Positions 46,730 to 48,506 of a DNA stretch of 48,506 nucleotides are shown piece by piece. A program made the translations under genes and the position numbers. Source of the DNA: an uncultured Verrucomicrobia subdivision 3 bacterium. GTDB taxonomy: Bacteria; Verrucomicrobiota; Verrucomicrobiia; Limisphaerales; UBA11358. Numbering within the stretch: position 1 is the stretch's first letter; every line of letters starts with the position of its first letter. The stretch is taken from NCBI GenBank assembly GCA_903850425.1, contig CAINLR010000032.1:1-48506 (forward strand), read 5' to 3'. The notes under the pieces were generated by a model that was given only the letters and a program-made list of their open reading frames with translations, did no database searches and was not told where the DNA came from.

Positions 46730-47275
46730 TCACCCCAGCTTGTAGCGCCGCATCGTCGGCTCGACTTCCTGCGCCCAAGCGTCAATGCCGCCGCGCAGAC
46801 AGCGCACGCCTTGCAAACCATGTCCCATGAAATAGGCCGCCGCATCCAGGCCGTTCTTGCCCGCGTGATCAATCACGACAATTGGATTCGTGTTCGAGCC
46901 GCTCGCCATGAGCTGCTGCATTACCGGCTGCGACAGCAAAATGGAACCGGCGATGTTCACCGCCTCAAACTCCTCGCGCGACCGCACGTCCACCAGCTTC
47001 ACGGATTTGTCGGTTTGGATCAGCGCAGCGAGTTCCTTCGGCGAAATCAAGACCTTCGCGTCCTGCTCGTGGCTGGACTGGATGTGCGCCAACACCTCAG
47101 TCACGTCCAGATTGCCGTTGCGCGCGCAGACTTCCGCGAGCGTCTCCGTCGGCTGAAACCCGCAACTGCTACACCCGCCAATGTGATACCGCCGGAACAG
47201 CGCCCGCTGCGCGCCGGGGAATATTCCCAGCACAGTGCTCATGGCTGAATCCGGCTTTATTTCAACTGTCGTCAT
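46730..47275 (-). CDS. DUF1858-like domain plus rhodanese domain lacking the catalytic cysteine
   Basis: A 181-residue soluble protein. Residues 1-68 match a DUF1858-type helical domain, with PGAQRALFRRYHIGGCSSCG (Cys35 and Cys38) and TLAEVCARNGNLDVTEVLAHI. Residues about 75-178 are a rhodanese fold, with VKLVDVRSREEFEAVNIAGS and LRGGIDAWAQEV. In the active loop the usual Cys is replaced: VVIDHAGKNG has Asp136 there, so sulfur transfer by the normal route should not work. The Cys pair in the first domain could take part in redox or sulfur binding instead. The ATG overlaps the sufS stop by 4 nt, so translation is coupled and a role with SufS is likely. Confidence 0.82.
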   Translation of the reverse strand: MTTVEIKPDSAMSTVLGIFPGAQRALFRRYHIGGCSSCGFQPTETLAEVCARNGNLDVTEVLAHIQSSHEQDAKVLISPKELAALIQTDKSVKLVDVRSREEFEAVNIAGSILLSQPVMQQLMASGSNTNPIVVIDHAGKNGLDAAAYFMGHGLQGVRCLRGGIDAWAQEVEPTMRRYKLG

Positions 47276-48504
47276 TGTCCAAAAAATTTCTGGATCTCTT
47301 TGATGACGTCCACGAATACGTCCACTTCAGCCTGGGTGTTGTAAAAATAAAAACTCGCGCGGGCGGTGGATTCCACGCCGAGCTTGTGCATGAGCGGTTG
47401 CGTGCAGTGATGGCCGCCGCGCAACGCCACGCCCGCCTGATCCGCCAGCGTCACCACGTCGTGCGCGTGAACGTCCTTCAATAAAAAGCTCACCAATCCG
47501 GCGCGGTTTTCTTTCGGGCCAAAGATGCGAATATTGTTGAGTCCAGCAAGCTGGTCGTAAGCGTAGTTCGCCAGTTCTTGATCGTGCTTCCAGATATTTT
47601 CACGGCCGATGGCGTCGAGATAATCCATCGCGGCGTGCAAACCGATCGGGCCGGAAATGTCCGGCGTGCCGGCCTCGAAGCGATGCGGCGCGGCTTTGAA
47701 CTCCGTCTTGTCGTAGCCCACGGTCAAAATCATTTCGCCGCCGCCCTGATACGGCGGCATGGCGTCGAGAATTTCCTGCCGGCCCCACAACACGCCGATG
47801 CCGGTCGGCCCGCAAATCTTGTGGCCGGAAAACGCAAAGAAATCGCAGCCGATGGCCTGCATATCCACCGGCAGATGCCCCGCGCTTTGTGCGCCGTCCA
47901 CCAGCGTCGTGATGCCCAGCTTGCGCGCACGGGCGCAAAGCTCCTCCACCGGATTCACCACGCCCATCGAGTTCGAGATGTGAACCATCGAGAGCAGCTT
48001 CACCTGCGAGGTGAGCAGCGAATCCAGCCTGGACAAATCCAAAACGCCGTCGTCGCCAGTGACGGGAATGTAGGCGATCTTCGCGCCGGTCTTCTGCGCG
48101 AGCATCTGCCACGGCACGAGATTGCTGTGATGCTCCAGTTCGGTGAGCAGGATCACATCGCCTGCCCTGAGATTCTTCGCGCCCCAGGTAGCAGCGACCA
48201 GGTTGATGCTTTCGGTGGTGCCACGCGTCCAGATGATTTCGTCCGCGCTCCTGGCGTTGATGAACTTCGCCACGCGCGTGCGCGCCGCCTCAAAATGATT
48301 CGTCGCGCGGTTGCTCAACTCATGGATGCCGCGATGCACATTGGCGTTGTCGCGTTCATAATACTTCACCAGCGCGTCAATCACCGCGCGCGGTTTCTGC
48401 GACGTGGCGGCGTTGTCGAAATAAACCAGCGGCTTGCCGTGGACTTGCTGATCCAGAATCGGAAAATCTTTGCGCAGCGCAGGCCAGTCAACAGATTTAT
48501 TCAT
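47272..48504 (-). CDS. sufS: Cysteine desulfurase SufS
   Basis: A complete 410-residue group II cysteine desulfurase that takes sulfur from cysteine for iron-sulfur cluster assembly. The PLP lysine is Lys229 in FSGHKICGPTGIGVLWG and the PLP-stacking His126 is in LEHHSNLVPW. The persulfide-forming Cys367 is in RGGHHCTQPLM, in the RGGxHC form typical of SufS rather than IscS. The ATG at 48504 lies 2 bp inside the window edge, so upstream genes (sufBCD would be expected) are out of view. The downstream rhodanese-like gene overlaps its stop by 4 nt. Confidence 0.96.
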   Translation of the reverse strand: MNKSVDWPALRKDFPILDQQVHGKPLVYFDNAATSQKPRAVIDALVKYYERDNANVHRGIHELSNRATNHFEAARTRVAKFINARSADEIIWTRGTTESINLVAATWGAKNLRAGDVILLTELEHHSNLVPWQMLAQKTGAKIAYIPVTGDDGVLDLSRLDSLLTSQVKLLSMVHISNSMGVVNPVEELCARARKLGITTLVDGAQSAGHLPVDMQAIGCDFFAFSGHKICGPTGIGVLWGRQEILDAMPPYQGGGEMILTVGYDKTEFKAAPHRFEAGTPDISGPIGLHAAMDYLDAIGRENIWKHDQELANYAYDQLAGLNNIRIFGPKENRAGLVSFLLKDVHAHDVVTLADQAGVALRGGHHCTQPLMHKLGVESTARASFYFYNTQAEVDVFVDVIKEIQKFFGQ

Positions 48505-48506
48505 GG

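Overview
The window reads as a chromosomal segment of a Verrucomicrobiota bacterium, most likely of the Limisphaerales/Pedosphaera type. This is inference from gene content. The indicators are three pseudopilins with the H-X9-DG tail, giant secreted proteins with autotransporter-associated beta-strand repeats, a XylR-like PBP/AraC regulator, two DUF5069 proteins, a GreA with a very long N-terminal extension of the kind known in Chlamydiae, a sigma factor with a multi-pass membrane tail, and many intergenic palindromic repeats. GC is about 60% over most of the window, with two AT-richer patches (36614-37081 and 40960-41469). I see no rRNA, tRNA, CRISPR array, transposase or phage gene.

Layout. 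1-14094 is mostly housekeeping and stress genes: a cut-off TPR protein, an unknown helical protein, TcdA, an RMD1/YagE-like membrane protein, YyaL, an FKBP isomerase, a DUF2959 lipoprotein, KatG, AqpZ, YggU, the membrane-tethered ECF sigma factor and the XylR-like regulator. 14411-35232 is the accessory heart. It holds a pseudopilin followed by two giant beta-strand-repeat proteins and a small coiled-coil protein on the plus strand, then a flavin disulfide reductase, then two more giant proteins (tandem paralogues) and a second pseudopilin on the minus strand. The two pseudopilins bracket the four giant exoproteins in mirror image. The first giant gene is split by a frameshift near 20250. 35390-48504 returns to core functions: RsmB, GreA, the phosphatidylethanolamine pathway (psd-pssA) in an apparent operon with a LysE-type exporter and ychF, a third pseudopilin, and a sufS-rhodanese pair whose frames overlap by 4 nt.

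How it fits together. The giant proteins have signal peptides but no C-terminal beta-barrel. Three of them share a C-terminal domain of about 65 residues ending in an aromatic/Arg-x-x-Pro motif, and the fourth has a diverged version. Export through a type II secretion-like machine, helped by the nearby pseudopilins and with the C-terminal domain as a sorting or anchoring tag, is the most economical hypothesis. It is not shown by the sequence.

The most unusual items are a 75-bp palindromic repeat inserted in frame into the disulfide reductase gene, the sigma factor with two duplicated extracytoplasmic domains, the mirrored pseudopilin/exoprotein locus, and an indel-free array of 21-bp repeats at 40445-40685.
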